A stretch of DNA of 64,000 bases from Eleftheria terrae (GCF_030419005.1 NZ_CP106951.1:1612001-1676000); one strand, 5' to 3'; positions 1 to 9,665 are shown, counted from the first letter of the stretch. Made by a program: numbers and translations. The notes: generated by a model from the sequence alone, not told the origin.

Positions 1-3
1 CCG

Positions 4-729
4 TCAGGGCGACGACTTCAGCACGGCGAGCACGTCCGAATGGAACTCGCGCTGGTACAGCACATAGACCACGCCCGCGGTGCCCACCACGAACCACAAC
101 GGCGAGAAGAACCAGCCGATCACCGCGAAGGCCATGTAGTAGGCACGCAGCCCGTCGTTGAAGCTCTCGGCGGCCAGCCCCATGACACGCCCGGCGCGGT
201 CGGCATATTCCTCGCGTGACAGCTCGCCGCGCTCGAACACCCGGAAGTCCGGCAAGGCTCCCATCACCAGCGCGCCGAAGGTGTACTGCCGCAGCGACCA
301 GGTGAAGCGGAAGAAGGCATAGACGAACACGCCGGTCAGCAGCAGCACCTTCAGGTCGAACACCAGCGCGCTGGTGGCCGCCGCGAACGGAATCTCCTTG
401 ACCAGCACGGCGGCCTTCTCCGAAGTGCCGAGCACGGCCAGCAGGCCGCCGATGATCAGGATGGTGGTGGAGGCGAAGAACGACGGGCTGGTGGACAGGT
501 TCTGCACGATGACACCGTCCACCACCCGCACGTCGCGCCAGGTGGTCTGCAACATCCACAGCCGCCGGTAGTGGTTGGTGGTGGCCAGCAAGGACATGGA
601 GGACGCGCTGCGCCGCCGCGCAAACACCGCGTAGCCAACCCAGCCGATGAAAAACACGATCAGGGCCAGCCAGTCGGGCCACGGCAGCACCGTCAGAATC
701 TTCAAGCTCTTGAATGCAGTGAGGTCCAT
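4..729 (-). CDS. DUF599 family integral membrane protein
   Basis: The 241-residue product matches the DUF599 membrane protein family, whose biochemical role is not known. I see about four hydrophobic segments: residues about 18-36, 87-100, 122-145 and a long C-terminal one at about 198-226. Between them lie a soluble segment with YRRLWMLQT and an acidic stretch near the C-terminus. I chose the ATG at 727-729 (MDLTAFKSLK); an in-frame upstream start would add a Gly/Pro/Arg-rich stretch that does not look like this family. The gene ends 3 nt from the window edge, so its downstream neighbour is unknown. It runs in the same direction as the pirin gene behind it. Family recognition is fairly secure, function is not. 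Confidence 0.75.
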   Translation of the reverse strand: MDLTAFKSLKILTVLPWPDWLALIVFFIGWVGYAVFARRRSASSMSLLATTNHYRRLWMLQTTWRDVRVVDGVIVQNLSTSPSFFASTTILIIGGLLAVLGTSEKAAVLVKEIPFAAATSALVFDLKVLLLTGVFVYAFFRFTWSLRQYTFGALVMGALPDFRVFERGELSREEYADRAGRVMGLAAESFNDGLRAYYMAFAVIGWFFSPLWFVVGTAGVVYVLYQREFHSDVLAVLKSSP

Positions 730-801
730 GCCGCGACTGTAGCGTCCACCGCGCCCGGCCGCCGGCGGCGGCCCGCACACCGCCAGCCGGACCGTGCGGG
801 T

Positions 802-1503
802 TCAGGCGGGCAGGTCGAACACGAGGACCTCGGCCTGCTGGCCGCCGTCGAGCGTCAGCCGGGCCTCGCCCACCAGCTTGGCGGCGTCGCCGGCCTGCAG
901 CGTGCGCCCGTTCACCCGCACCGAGCCGCGCGCCACATGCACATACGCCTGCCGGCCGGGATCGAGCGGCACCTCCGCCTTCTCAGCAGCGTCGAACAGG
1001 CCGATGAAGAGCCGCACGTCGGCATGCAGCGTGACCGAGCCGTCGGCCGCATCGGGCGAGGCCACCAGCCGCAGTCGGCCGCGCTTTTCCTCGGCGGTGA
1101 AGGCCTTCTGCTCGTAGCCCGGCTCGATGCCGGCCACCGCCGGCTCGATCCAGATCTGCAGGAAATGGGTGGTGCGATCGGCCGCGTGGTTGTACTCGCT
1201 GTGGCGGATGCCGCTGCCTGCGCTCATGCGCTGCACTTCACCGGGGCGGATCACCGCGCCGTTGCCAATGGAGTCCTTGTGCGCGAGTTCGCCGTCGAGC
1301 ACATAGGAGATGATCTCCATGTCGCGATGTCCGTGCGTACCGAAGCCGGTGCCCGGCGCAATGCGGTCCTCGTTGAGCACCCGCAGCGGCCCGAAGCCCA
1401 TGTGGGCCGGATCGTAGTACTCGGCGAACGAGAAGCTGTGATGGCTCTTGAGCCAGCCATGGTCGGCATGGCCGCGTTCGAGCGATTGGCGCAGGGTGAG
1501 CAT
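802..1503 (-). CDS. Pirin family protein (YhhW-type bicupin)
   Basis: The 233-residue bicupin matches the pirin family in length, E. coli YhhW being close to 231. With the start at 1503 (MLTLRQSLERG) the metal-binding residues fall at His57, His59, His101 and Glu103, the canonical pirin ligand set. Family members bind a metal ion, and some oxidise flavonoids such as quercetin; the physiological substrate here cannot be read from sequence. In-frame upstream ATG/TTG codons at 1554 and 1587 would add a hydrophilic tail not typical of the family. The gene is divergent from a LysR-type regulator whose presumed operator lies at 1589-1605, so that regulator probably controls it, the common arrangement for pirin genes in Burkholderiales. 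Confidence 0.9.
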   Translation of the reverse strand: MLTLRQSLERGHADHGWLKSHHSFSFAEYYDPAHMGFGPLRVLNEDRIAPGTGFGTHGHRDMEIISYVLDGELAHKDSIGNGAVIRPGEVQRMSAGSGIRHSEYNHAADRTTHFLQIWIEPAVAGIEPGYEQKAFTAEEKRGRLRLVASPDAADGSVTLHADVRLFIGLFDAAEKAEVPLDPGRQAYVHVARGSVRVNGRTLQAGDAAKLVGEARLTLDGGQQAEVLVFDLPA

Positions 1504-1588
1504 GGCGGCGTCCTTGGTGTTGTCGTTCGTGATGCGGCTATGTTGGTCCGCCATGAATTCGCTGCCGTCCGCCAGGCTTGATAACATC

Positions 1589-1605
1589 GTTCAATTCCAT
1601 TGAAC
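1589..1605. promoter_or_regulatory. Perfect palindrome, LysR-type operator candidate
   Basis: GTTCAAT-TCC-ATTGAAC is a perfect 7-3-7 inverted repeat and contains the T-N11-A signature of LysR-type regulator boxes. It lies in the pirin/LysR divergent spacer and ends only 2 nt before the preferred LysR start codon at 1608. Binding there would block both the LysR gene (autorepression) and influence pirin. The assignment to this regulator is inference from position. Confidence 0.6.
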
Positions 1606-1607
1606 AG

Positions 1608-2597
1608 ATGACCGATCGCCGCAACGTCCTCACGCCCGAAGCCCTTGCCATGGTGGACGTCATCGCCCGCACCGGCAGCTTCGCCGCTGCTGCACGGGAA
1701 CTCGGCAAGGTGCCCTCGGCCCTCACCTACAGCGTGCGCCAGCTCGAGGACGCGCTGGACGTGCTGCTGTTCGACCGCCGCTCGCGCCAGGCGCGCCTGA
1801 CCGCGGCCGGCGAAGAGCTGCTGCAGGAAGGCCGCCGCCTGCTGCAGGAGATGGACGCGGTGGCCAATCGGGTGCGGCGGGTCGCTTCGGGCTGGGAAAC
1901 GCAGCTGTGCATCGCGGTGGACAGCATCCTCTCCAGCCTGACGATGTTCGAGCTGTGCGAGTCCTTCTACGCGCTGAATCCGCCACACGGCCCCGGCACC
2001 CGGCTGCGGCTGCGCTCTGAAGTGCTGGCCGGCACCTGGGAGGCACTGGTCACCGGCGTGGCCGACCTGGCCATCGGCATCTCCGCGGTGCAGAGCCTGC
2101 CACCCGGCATCTCGATGCAGCCGCTTGGCGAGCTCGACATGGTCTTCGCGGTGGCACCCCACCACCCGCTGGCGCAAGCGCCCGAACCGCTGACCGATGG
2201 CGAGCTGGTCCACCACCGGGCCGTGGCCGCGGCCGACTCGGCCCAGCGCCTGACGCCGCTGACCATCAACCTGCTGCCCGGCCAGGACGTGCTGACGGTG
2301 CCAAGCGTGGCATCGAAGATGGAAGCCATCCTGCGCGGCCTGGGCTGCGGCTTCCTGCCAGAGAGCCTGGTGCGCGAGCAGGTGCAGGTCGGACGGCTGG
2401 TGATCAAGCAGGTGACGCGCCCCCGGCTCACCGGCAAGCTCTTCTACGCCTGGCGCTCTGCGCCGGCCGGTGCCGGCCGCAGCCGGGCCCGGCTGGGCCT
2501 GGCGCTGGAATGGTGGCTGGCCCAGCTGGAGCGCCCCGCCACCCGCAGCGCGCTGATGGAGCGGCACAGCGGCTGGCAGCCCGGCCTGCTGGGCTGA
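1608..2597 (+). CDS. LysR-type transcriptional regulator
   Basis: The 329-residue protein has the LysR layout: an N-terminal winged helix-turn-helix (about residues 8-66, with [16 protein letters not shown] and SYSV-like recognition helix text, then [15 protein letters not shown]) and a C-terminal periplasmic-binding-like effector domain. The effector is unknown. I chose the ATG at 1608 ([13 protein letters not shown]) because LysR proteins normally begin only a few residues before the HTH; a TTG at 1578 is the in-frame alternative. No Shine-Dalgarno is visible before 1608 because a palindrome occupies 1589-1605, so the transcript may be leaderless or the TTG start may be used. It is divergent from the pirin gene, its likely target. 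Confidence 0.88.
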   Translation: MTDRRNVLTPEALAMVDVIARTGSFAAAARELGKVPSALTYSVRQLEDALDVLLFDRRSRQARLTAAGEELLQEGRRLLQEMDAVANRVRRVASGWETQLCIAVDSILSSLTMFELCESFYALNPPHGPGTRLRLRSEVLAGTWEALVTGVADLAIGISAVQSLPPGISMQPLGELDMVFAVAPHHPLAQAPEPLTDGELVHHRAVAAADSAQRLTPLTINLLPGQDVLTVPSVASKMEAILRGLGCGFLPESLVREQVQVGRLVIKQVTRPRLTGKLFYAWRSAPAGAGRSRARLGLALEWWLAQLERPATRSALMERHSGWQPGLLG

Positions 2598-2623
2598 ACC
2601 GCAAGCAAGGCAGGCAGACCGGC

Positions 2624-3529
2624 ATGGCGGCCTACGTCGGGCGTTTCGCTCCCTCCCCCACCGGTGCACTGCATGCCGGCTCGCTGGTGGCCGCGCTGGC
2701 CAGCTGGCTCGATGCACGCGCCCATGCCGGGCGCTGGCTGGTGCGCATCGAGGACGTCGATGGCCCGCGTTGCGTGCCGGGTGCCGACCACGTCATCCTG
2801 CAGCAGCTGGCAGCCTGCGGCCTGCTGCCGGACGAGCCACCCGTGTGGCAGTCGCAGCGGGGGCCGCGCTACCAGCAGGCGCTGGAGCAGTTGCTGAGCG
2901 CCGGCTGGGCCTATCCCTGCGGCTGCACGCGCAAGGACATCGCCGACGCCTGGGCCGCCAGTGGTCGCGCCAGGCCGCGGCATGCCGAGCTGGTCTATCC
3001 CGGCACCTGCCGCACCGGCCTGCATGGCAAGCCCGCGCGTGCGGTGCGGGCCCTGACCGCCGGGCGCGGCGCCGACGGCGGCTGGCGCGACATCCACATC
3101 ACCTGGCAGGACCGCCGCCTGGGCACCCAGCAGCAGAACCTCAGCCAGCAGGTGGGCGACTTCGTGCTGAAGCGGGCTGACGGCCTGTGGGCCTACCAGC
3201 TGGCGGTGGTGGTGGATGACGCCGAGCAGCAAGTGAGCCAGGTGGTGCGCGGCGAAGACCTGGCCGACAACACGCCGCGCCAGATCCACCTGCAGCGGCT
3301 GCTGGGCCTGCCCACCCCGGGCTACCTGCACACGCCGCTGGTGCTGGGGGCGAACGGGGAAAAGCTCTCCAAGCAGAACGGGGCGCTGGCCTTCGACACC
3401 GGCCGGCCGCTGCAGGCGCTGCAGGAGGCAGCGACGATGCTCGGGCTATCCGCCCCAGCCGGCGCGACGCTCGCCGACATGCTGGCCGGGCTGGTGGCGC
3501 AATGGGCGGCGCGCTACCGCCAGGCTTGA
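2624..3529 (+). CDS. gluQ: Glutamyl-Q tRNA(Asp) synthetase
   Basis: The 301-residue protein is a truncated glutamyl-tRNA-synthetase paralogue that charges glutamate onto the queuosine base at position 34 of tRNA(Asp). The class I signature is present as [11 protein letters not shown] (HIGH region) near the N-terminus and GEKLSKQNG (KMSKS region) near residue 250. A zinc site of the C-x-C...Y...C type is visible (YPCGCTRKD, then YPGTC). There is no anticodon-binding domain, which separates it from GltX. The ATG at 2624 is chosen because [14 protein letters not shown] is the family N-terminus; the open frame extends further upstream into the end of the LysR gene without meaning. It is convergent with orn. 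Confidence 0.93.
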   Translation: MAAYVGRFAPSPTGALHAGSLVAALASWLDARAHAGRWLVRIEDVDGPRCVPGADHVILQQLAACGLLPDEPPVWQSQRGPRYQQALEQLLSAGWAYPCGCTRKDIADAWAASGRARPRHAELVYPGTCRTGLHGKPARAVRALTAGRGADGGWRDIHITWQDRRLGTQQQNLSQQVGDFVLKRADGLWAYQLAVVVDDAEQQVSQVVRGEDLADNTPRQIHLQRLLGLPTPGYLHTPLVLGANGEKLSKQNGALAFDTGRPLQALQEAATMLGLSAPAGATLADMLAGLVAQWAARYRQA

Positions 3530-3551
3530 AGCGCGCGCCCGGGCGTTCCCC

Positions 3552-4127
3552 TCAGGCCTGCAGCAGGTGCTGCCGATAGTAGACCAGTTCGTCGATCGAC
3601 TCCTGGATGTCGGCCAGCGCGGTGTGCTTCTGCGCCTTGCGGAAGCCGGCCATCACCGCCGGCTTCCAGCGCCGCGCCAGCTCCTTCAGGGTGCTGACAT
3701 CCAGGTTGCGATAGTGGAAGAACGCCTCCAGGCGCGGCATGTAGTTGGCCAGGAAGCGACGGTCCTGGCAGATCGAGTTGCCACACATCGGCGAGCTGTT
3801 CTTCGAGACGAACTGCTTCAGGAAGTCGATCACGTGCTGCTCCGCCTCCGCCTCGGTCACGGTCGACGCCTTCACCCGGTCGATCAAACCCGAGCGGCCA
3901 TGGGTGCCCTTGTTCCAGTTGTCCATGCGGTCCAGCGCCTCGTTGCTCTGGTGGATCGCAAACACGGGGCCCTCCACCCGCAGCGTCAGCTGCGGGTCGG
4001 TCACCACCACGGCGATCTCGATGATGCGGTCGCGCTCGGGCGACAGGCCCGTCATCTCCAGGTCGATCCAGACCAGGTTCTGGTCATTGAACGGCAGTGT
4101 GGCCGGCGGGGCGGAAACATCGGTCAT
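3552..4127 (-). CDS. orn: Oligoribonuclease
   Basis: The 191-residue DEDDh 3'-5' exoribonuclease degrades 2-5-nt RNA fragments, including pGpG from c-di-GMP breakdown. The first catalytic pair is Asp22/Glu24 in WIDLEMTGL. The [14 protein letters not shown] segment carries the third acidic residue, and KHTALADI near residue 160 carries the catalytic His and last Asp. Length equals the family norm (about 180-190). It is divergent from the M48 protease gene and convergent with gluQ. The window also contains a diguanylate cyclase (51363-54479) whose end product Orn could recycle. Confidence 0.95.
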   Translation of the reverse strand: MTDVSAPPATLPFNDQNLVWIDLEMTGLSPERDRIIEIAVVVTDPQLTLRVEGPVFAIHQSNEALDRMDNWNKGTHGRSGLIDRVKASTVTEAEAEQHVIDFLKQFVSKNSSPMCGNSICQDRRFLANYMPRLEAFFHYRNLDVSTLKELARRWKPAVMAGFRKAQKHTALADIQESIDELVYYRQHLLQA

Positions 4128-4286
4128 GGGTTCTCCAGCGGGGGCGGCGCGGCACGAGGCGGCCGCGGCGCCAAAGCCAGGATTCTCGACGAAACCCGCC
4201 CGTCACCGCAGCGCCGCGCCAGGGCGACGCAAGGCCATCCCGCCGCCACGCGCCACCGGGGGCTGCGACCCCTACACTTGCAGCTT

Positions 4287-5564
4287 ATGCAAGAAGCGCT
4301 CTCCCCCCTGACGCTCGCCTTTGTCGCGGCGCTGCTGGCCTCCCTGCTCGCCAAGTTCTGGTTGGCAGCGCGGCAGATCCGCCACGTCGCCCGCCACCGC
4401 GCTGCGGTGCCCCCGGACTTCGACGGCATCGTGACGCTGACGGCCCATCAGCGCGCCGCCGACTACACCATCGCCAAGACCCGCTTCGGCCTGCTGGCCA
4501 CCGCCTTCGGCAGCGCCCTGCTGCTCGGCTGGACCTTGCTGGGCGGGCTGGACGCCCTGAACACCGCGGTGCGGGACGCGGTGCTGCCGGCCTGGGGGCC
4601 AATGGCCTACCAGCTGGCGTTGCTGGGCGCCTTCATGCTCATCGCCAGCCTGCTGGAGCTGCCGCTGGAGGCCTGGGGCACCTTCCGCATCGAGCAGCGC
4701 TTCGGTTTCAACCGCATGACCGGGCGCCTGTTCGTCAGCGACTTCCTGAAAAGCCTGGGCGTGATGGCGGTGCTGGGGCCGCCGCTGGCTGCCCTGGTGC
4801 TGTGGCTGATGGCCTCGGCCGGCAGCTGGTGGTGGCTGTGGGCCTGGGCCGCCTGCGCGGCCTACATGCTGCTGATGATGGTGGTCATCCCGATCGTCGT
4901 GATGCCGCTCTACAACCGCTTCACCCCGCTGGACGACCCCGGGCTGTTGCAGCGGGTGCAGGCCTTGATGCAGCGTTGCGGCTTCAAGGCTCGTGGACTG
5001 TTCGTGATGGACGGCTCCAAGCGCTCCGCGCACATCAATGCCTTCTTCACCGGGCTGGGCTCCTCCAAGCGGGTGATCCTGTTCGACACCCTGCTCGACA
5101 AGCTCTCCCACGCCCAGCTGGAGGCCGTGCTGGCACACGAGCTGGGCCACTTCCGGCACCGTCACCTGCTCAAGCGCATGAGCGGGATGTTCGCCGTCAC
5201 GCTGATCGGCTTCGCCCTGCTGGGCTGGCTGGCCGGCCACCTGTGGTTCTATGCCGACCTGGGGGTCGAGCCCAACCTGGGCGCCCCCAATGACGCGCTG
5301 GCGCTGCTGTTGCTGATGCTGGTGGCGCCGCCTTTCATGTACTTTGTCTCGCCCTGGATGTCCCGCCTGTCGCGCCGCCATGAGTTCGAGGCCGATGCCT
5401 ACGCCTGCGCCAATGCGAGCGGGGCCGACCTGAAGGCCGCCCTGCTGCGCCTTTACGAGGACAATGCCTCGACGCTGACACCCGACCCGGTCTATGTCAG
5501 CTTCTACTACTCGCACCCGCCCGCCGCGCAGCGGCTGGCGGCCATGTCGCTGCACACTGCCTGA
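4287..5564 (+). CDS. M48 family membrane zinc metallopeptidase (Ste24/CAAX-protease-like)
   Basis: The 425-residue polytopic protein has an M48A N-terminal membrane domain followed by a gluzincin catalytic domain. The zinc motif HELGH sits at residues 284-288 and the third ligand is probably the Glu of HEFEADAYA about 85 residues later. Several membrane segments precede the active site, as in Ste24/CAAX proteases. The ATG at 4287 (MQEALSPLTLAF) is used because it opens the first transmembrane helix; the long open frame upstream is antisense to orn. In related bacteria it sits between orn and rsgA, as here. Substrate unknown; membrane protein quality control is the usual suggestion. Confidence 0.88.
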   Translation: MQEALSPLTLAFVAALLASLLAKFWLAARQIRHVARHRAAVPPDFDGIVTLTAHQRAADYTIAKTRFGLLATAFGSALLLGWTLLGGLDALNTAVRDAVLPAWGPMAYQLALLGAFMLIASLLELPLEAWGTFRIEQRFGFNRMTGRLFVSDFLKSLGVMAVLGPPLAALVLWLMASAGSWWWLWAWAACAAYMLLMMVVIPIVVMPLYNRFTPLDDPGLLQRVQALMQRCGFKARGLFVMDGSKRSAHINAFFTGLGSSKRVILFDTLLDKLSHAQLEAVLAHELGHFRHRHLLKRMSGMFAVTLIGFALLGWLAGHLWFYADLGVEPNLGAPNDALALLLLMLVAPPFMYFVSPWMSRLSRRHEFEADAYACANASGADLKAALLRLYEDNASTLTPDPVYVSFYYSHPPAAQRLAAMSLHTA

Positions 5565-5651
5565 GCCGATGAAGCACCCGATCCCGCCGCAACGCCGCCT
5601 GCGCGCTGCCCCCTGGCCCTTCCTGCGTGCGGCCGTGGCCGCCTGAGCACC

Positions 5652-6566
5652 TTGGCCAAGCACTCAGACCTCGACCTCGGCCTGGTGGTGGCCGGCCACG
5701 GCCGCCACTACATCGTCGAAACCCCCGAAGGCCGGCGCCTCACCTGCCACCCTCGCGGCAAGAAAAGCGATTGCGTGGTGGGCGACCGGGTGCACTGGCA
5801 ACCCACCAATGCAGGCGGTGACGAAGGCGTGATCGAACGCATCGAGGCGCGCCGCAACCTGCTCTACCGGCAGGACGAGTGGCGCACCAAGTCCTTTGCC
5901 GCCAATCTCGACCAGTTGCTGGTGCTGGTGGCGGCCGAGCCGGTGTTCAGCGAATCGCAGCTCAGCCGTTCATTGATCGCGGCCGGCCATGCCGGCATCC
6001 CGGCCTGCCTGGTGCTCAACAAGACCGACCTGCCCCAGGCCCAGGCCGCCCGCGAACGCCTGGCGCCCTATCGCGGCATGGGCTACGAGGTGCTGGAGCT
6101 GGCCCTCAAGGCCCGCCCCGACGAAGCCCGTGCCGCGCTGGCACCGCGGCTGCAGGGCCGCAGCACCCTGGTGCTGGGCCCCTCGGGCACCGGCAAGAGC
6201 ACCCTGATCAACCTGATGGTGCCGGCGGCCGGCGCCCAGGTGGGCGAGGTGTCGCAGGCCCTCAACTCGGGCCGCCACACCACCACCACCACGCAGTGGT
6301 ACTGGCTGGACGACGCGCGCAGCAGCGGCCTGATCGACTCGCCCGGCTTCCAGGAATTCGGCCTGCGCCAGGTCGAGCCACAGCAGCTGGCGGCCTTCAT
6401 GCCCGACCTCGGCGAGCACGCCAGCCAGTGCCGCTTCTACAACTGCACCCACCTGCATGAGCCCGGCTGCGGCGTGCGTGCCGCGGTGGAGCGCGGCGAG
6501 ATCACGGCATCGCGCTATCGCATCTATGCCGAGATCCACGAGCAGCTGACACGCAGCCAGTACTGA
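5652..6566 (+). CDS. rsgA: Ribosome small-subunit-dependent GTPase A
   Basis: The 304-residue protein is a circularly permuted GTPase that assists late 30S maturation. An N-terminal OB-fold (residues about 1-75) is followed by G4 NKTD at 123-126, then the P-loop GPSGTGKST at 176-184 and G3 DSPG downstream, the permuted order that defines the family. A C-terminal Cys/His zinc motif (CRFYNC..H....C) is present. The start appears to be TTG at 5652 (first residues MAKHSDLDLG); no better ATG exists in frame. It follows the M48 protease gene in the same direction, 87 nt apart. Confidence 0.94.
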   Translation: MAKHSDLDLGLVVAGHGRHYIVETPEGRRLTCHPRGKKSDCVVGDRVHWQPTNAGGDEGVIERIEARRNLLYRQDEWRTKSFAANLDQLLVLVAAEPVFSESQLSRSLIAAGHAGIPACLVLNKTDLPQAQAARERLAPYRGMGYEVLELALKARPDEARAALAPRLQGRSTLVLGPSGTGKSTLINLMVPAAGAQVGEVSQALNSGRHTTTTTQWYWLDDARSSGLIDSPGFQEFGLRQVEPQQLAAFMPDLGEHASQCRFYNCTHLHEPGCGVRAAVERGEITASRYRIYAEIHEQLTRSQY

Positions 6567-6636
6567 GCGCCACCGGTACCATCGCCTGCCTGCGCGGCAC
6601 GAACCGAGCGCCGCCAGCCCGCCGCCGGCGCAGCGC

Positions 6637-7626
6637 TCAGCCGATCAGGTTGGCCAGCGACAGCAAGGCCAGCAGCAGCATCCACAGCACCACCGAACGC
6701 CAGACCAGGCCGACGATGCTGCGCAGGTGGCCGGCTTCCGGCGGCATGCCGCCGGTGGAGCCCTCGGCGTCGGCCGCCTCGGCGGCCGAGCCGATGTCGA
6801 AGGTCTTGGACCGGTCGGGCATCACCGCAGGGGCGCTGCTGCCGCCCAGGCGCACGCCGACCGCGCCGGCCGCGGCCGCGAGGATGATGCCGTCGTTGGC
6901 GAAACGCCACAGCCGCGCATAGCGACGCCAGCTGTCCACCGCCTCCTCGAAGTTGCCCACCACCGCGAAACCAAAGGCGGTCAGGCGGGCCGGGATGTGG
7001 TCCAGCCAGCCAAACACCTGCTGGGCCAGCTCCATCAGGCGCGGATTGCTGGGCACGCCGACCGTGCGGCTCTTGTAGGCCCAGTAGCGGCTCGAGAACT
7101 CGGCCATCCGGTAGAGCACCGCGCCGGCCGGGCCGAGGCCGAAGCTGTGCAGCAGCACGAACCAGAAGAACACCCCGAAGACATGGCGGTGCGCGGCCAG
7201 CAGGGAATGCTCGATGACGTGTCGCAGCAGTTCCGAGCGCGGCAGCTCGCTGGCATCGAGGTGGCGCCATTCCGCCAGGAGCTGCCGGGCGGTGGTTTCG
7301 TCGCCGCGCTCCAGCGCGTCCCGAATGTCGGTGAAGTAATGGCTGAACTGCCGAAAGCCGAGGGTGAGGTAGAGCACCACCACGTTCCAGGCCAGCGCAA
7401 GCAGCAGGCTGACCTGGCTGATGATCGCCGAGACGCCCCAGATCACCAGGGACGGCACGATGACCGTGATGCACCAGACGACCCAGGCATGCACCGCCTT
7501 GCCGGCGTCGAAGTTGCGCCCCGTCCAGCGCACCCAGCCCATCAGCGACTGGTGCACGAAGTTGCCTCCGCGCAAGGGCTTGAGCTGCTCGATCAGCAGC
7601 GCGAAGAGAACAGAGAGAAAACTCAT
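6637..7626 (-). CDS. CobD/CbiB family membrane protein
   Basis: The 329-residue membrane protein belongs to the CobD/CbiB family; true CbiB makes adenosylcobinamide in cobalamin synthesis. No other cobalamin gene is in the window, and this shorter betaproteobacterial branch is usually annotated only as a CobD/CbiB-family or AmpE-like protein, so a role in B12 synthesis is not established. Hydrophobic stretches are visible near the N-terminus (ALLIEQLKPL), around VWCITVIVPSLVIWGVS and FGVFFWFVLLHSFGLG, and at the C-terminus. I chose the ATG at 7626 (MSFLSVLFALLIEQ); MPAMSF three codons upstream is an alternative. It lies downstream of the Nudix gene in the same direction. Confidence 0.8.
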   Translation of the reverse strand: MSFLSVLFALLIEQLKPLRGGNFVHQSLMGWVRWTGRNFDAGKAVHAWVVWCITVIVPSLVIWGVSAIISQVSLLLALAWNVVVLYLTLGFRQFSHYFTDIRDALERGDETTARQLLAEWRHLDASELPRSELLRHVIEHSLLAAHRHVFGVFFWFVLLHSFGLGPAGAVLYRMAEFSSRYWAYKSRTVGVPSNPRLMELAQQVFGWLDHIPARLTAFGFAVVGNFEEAVDSWRRYARLWRFANDGIILAAAAGAVGVRLGGSSAPAVMPDRSKTFDIGSAAEAADAEGSTGGMPPEAGHLRSIVGLVWRSVVLWMLLLALLSLANLIG

Positions 7627-7686
7627 GGCCGGCATGATACCGGCGAGGTTGACTTCGGGCCGTCACCGCTTGCGCGGCGAGCACAC

Positions 7687-8355
7687 CTAGGCCGCCAGGA
7701 AGCGGTACAGGTTGCGCAGCATCGCCGCCGTCGCGCCCCAGATGAAATAGGGCGCCGCCGACGCAGCCGAGCTGAAGGGCATGGAGAAGAACTCGCGGCG
7801 CTCGCCGCCGAATTCGAAGGCATGCCGGCGATGGTGGGCCGGCTGCATCAGGAAGGGCAGAGGCACCTCGAACACCTCGGCCACCTCCGACGGGTCGGGC
7901 CGCGGCTCGAAGCCGGGCTGCACCAGGGCGACCACCGGCGTCACGAGGAAAGCCGTCACGGTGGAATAGATGGGCAGGCTGCCGATCACCTCCACATGGG
8001 TTGCCGCCAGGCCCACCTCTTCCTCGGCTTCCCGCAGCGCGGTGGCGGTGGCATCGGCGTCATGCGGCTCCGCACGGCCGCCGGGGAAGCTGATCTGCCC
8101 TGCATGGTCGCGCAGGTGCTCGGTCCGCCGGGTCAGTAGCACCGTGAGCTGCTCACGCATCACCAGCGGCACCAGCACCGAGGCATGCGCCGGAGCCCGC
8201 GTGCCGGTCGGCCGTTCGCTCGCCACCTCGGGCTCCCAGTGGGGCGGGCGCCGAAACCGCTCGCGCAGGGCCTGCGGCTGCAGGCGCTCCGCCGGCACGG
8301 CCGGCAGATGATCATCGATGCCGACGACCGGCACTTCATGGGGATTGAAGATCAT
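7687..8355 (-). CDS. CoA pyrophosphatase-type Nudix hydrolase
   Basis: The 222-residue protein carries a Nudix box (G...E-x-R-E-x-x-EE of the form REAEEEVGL, about residue 110) preceded by the UPF0035/CoA-pyrophosphatase signature LLTRRTEHLRDHAGQISFPGG. This pair marks NudL/PCD1-like enzymes, which hydrolyse CoA and its derivatives to 3',5'-ADP and 4'-phosphopantetheine. The gene lies just downstream of rplS but is separated from it by an intrinsic terminator at 8377-8408, so it is probably transcribed by read-through or its own promoter. Family assignment is secure; substrate range is inferred. Confidence 0.88.
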   Translation of the reverse strand: MIFNPHEVPVVGIDDHLPAVPAERLQPQALRERFRRPPHWEPEVASERPTGTRAPAHASVLVPLVMREQLTVLLTRRTEHLRDHAGQISFPGGRAEPHDADATATALREAEEEVGLAATHVEVIGSLPIYSTVTAFLVTPVVALVQPGFEPRPDPSEVAEVFEVPLPFLMQPAHHRRHAFEFGGERREFFSMPFSSAASAAPYFIWGATAAMLRNLYRFLAA

Positions 8356-8373
8356 CGAATCCCTTCAGACGTG

Positions 8374-8408
8374 AAAAAGCCGCCTGGCAGTGACGCGGCA
8401 GGCGGCTT
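8374..8408 (-). terminator. Intrinsic terminator after rplS
   Basis: On the minus strand a 10-bp stem (AAGCCGCCTG with CAGGCGGCTT, 8377-8386 and 8399-8408) is followed by five T residues (8378-8374). It lies 25 nt past the rplS stop codon and before the Nudix gene, so it ends the rpsP-rimM-trmD-rplS transcript. Confidence 0.85.
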
Positions 8409-8433
8409 GGCTGATGCCCGGCGAGGCCGGTGC

Positions 8434-8787
8434 TCAGGCCAGCTTTTCCTTGATGCGGGCCGACTTGCCGCTGCGCTGGCGCAGGTAGTACAGCTTGGCG
8501 CGGCGCACGTCGCCACGGCGCTTGACTTCGATCGAGGCGATCAGCGGGCTGTAGAGCTGGAAGGTCCGCTCGACGCCTTCGCCGCTGGAGATCTTGCGCA
8601 CGATGAAGCTGGAGTTCAGGCCGCGATTGCGCTTGGCGATCACCACACCTTCATAGGCCTGCACCCGCTTGCGGGTGCCTTCGACCACGTTCACGCTGAC
8701 GATCACGGTGTCGCCGGGCGCAAAAGCGGGCACGTTCTTGTTCAGTCGAGCAATCTCTTCTTGCTCGAGTTGAGCGATCAAATCCAT
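8434..8787 (-). CDS. rplS: 50S ribosomal protein L19
   Basis: The 117-residue basic protein is ribosomal protein L19, located at the 30S-50S interface. It shows the conserved start [12 protein letters not shown], the [19 protein letters not shown] core and the C-terminal RRAKLYYLR segment. It is the last gene of the rpsP-rimM-trmD-rplS operon, about 90 nt after trmD, and is closed by a terminator at 8374-8408. Confidence 0.97.
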   Translation of the reverse strand: MDLIAQLEQEEIARLNKNVPAFAPGDTVIVSVNVVEGTRKRVQAYEGVVIAKRNRGLNSSFIVRKISSGEGVERTFQLYSPLIASIEVKRRGDVRRAKLYYLRQRSGKSARIKEKLA

Positions 8788-8877
8788 GGAGTTCTCCTTG
8801 TGATCGTGCCTGGCGCGATATGCCTGCAGCGTGGCTGCAAGGGTGTAGTGGCCGGCAGAGGATCGAAAAGCTCGCGA

Positions 8878-9642
8878 TTATAGCCCAAGCTGGGAAAGAT
8901 AGCGCTCATCGGTGACCGTCAGCTTGCCGGCGGCGCGTGCAGCATGTATCAGTTCCGGCCGTCGCTCGGCCGTCAGGCGCAGCGACTGCTCGCGCCGCCA
9001 GCGGGCAATCTGCGCATGGTGGCCCGACAGCAGCACCGCCGGCACCGCCTGCGGACCGTCCTCGGCCTGCAGGACCTCGGGGCGGCTGTAATGCGGGCAA
9101 TCGAGCAGGCCGTCGCTGAAGCTGTCCTGCAGATGCGACTGCTGGTCGTTGAGCACGCCCGGCTGCAGGCGCGCCACGCCGTCCAGCAGTGCCAGGGCCG
9201 GCAGTTCGCCGCCGGACAGCACGAAGTCACCGAGGCTCAGTTCCAGGTCGACATGCCGCTCGACGAAGCGCTGGTCGACCCCCTCGTAGCGGCCGCACAC
9301 CAGCACCGCACCGGGGCCATCGGCCCACTCGCGCATCAGTGCCTGGTCGATGCGCCGGCCGGTGGGCGTGAACAGCACCACCGGCGCGGCCGGCGCGCCA
9401 GCCTCCACACGGCTGCGGCGCACCGCGGCCAGGGCGCGCTCCAGTGGCTCGACCAGCATCACCATGCCGGGCCCGCCACCGTAGGGCCGGTCATCGACAC
9501 GGCGGTAGTTGTCGTCGGCGAAATCGCGCAGCTGCCAGAGGCGCACGTCCACCTGTCCGCCTTCGAAGGCTCGACGGGTGACCCCCTGGGTCAGGAAAGG
9601 CTGGAAGAGTTCGGGAAACAGCGTCAGGGCATCGAAGCGCAT
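8878..9642 (-). CDS. trmD: tRNA (guanine-N1-)-methyltransferase TrmD
   Basis: The 254-residue SPOUT-class enzyme methylates G37 of tRNAs that read CNN codons, using S-adenosylmethionine, and so prevents +1 frameshifting. The N-terminal [13 protein letters not shown], the knot-forming [10 protein letters not shown] and the [16 protein letters not shown]-binding loop are all intact. Length is that of the family. It starts 23 nt after rimM and precedes rplS in the conserved operon. Confidence 0.97.
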   Translation of the reverse strand: MRFDALTLFPELFQPFLTQGVTRRAFEGGQVDVRLWQLRDFADDNYRRVDDRPYGGGPGMVMLVEPLERALAAVRRSRVEAGAPAAPVVLFTPTGRRIDQALMREWADGPGAVLVCGRYEGVDQRFVERHVDLELSLGDFVLSGGELPALALLDGVARLQPGVLNDQQSHLQDSFSDGLLDCPHYSRPEVLQAEDGPQAVPAVLLSGHHAQIARWRREQSLRLTAERRPELIHAARAAGKLTVTDERYLSQLGL

Positions 9643-9665
9643 GCGTTGGACTTCGCAAAGGACCG

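Noticed and set aside
5571..5648. 25-codon open frame between the M48 protease and rsgA (MKHPIPPQRRLRAA)
   Set aside because: Too short, no ribosome site, no homologue recognised; a pterin dehydratase that can occupy this place in relatives is not present.
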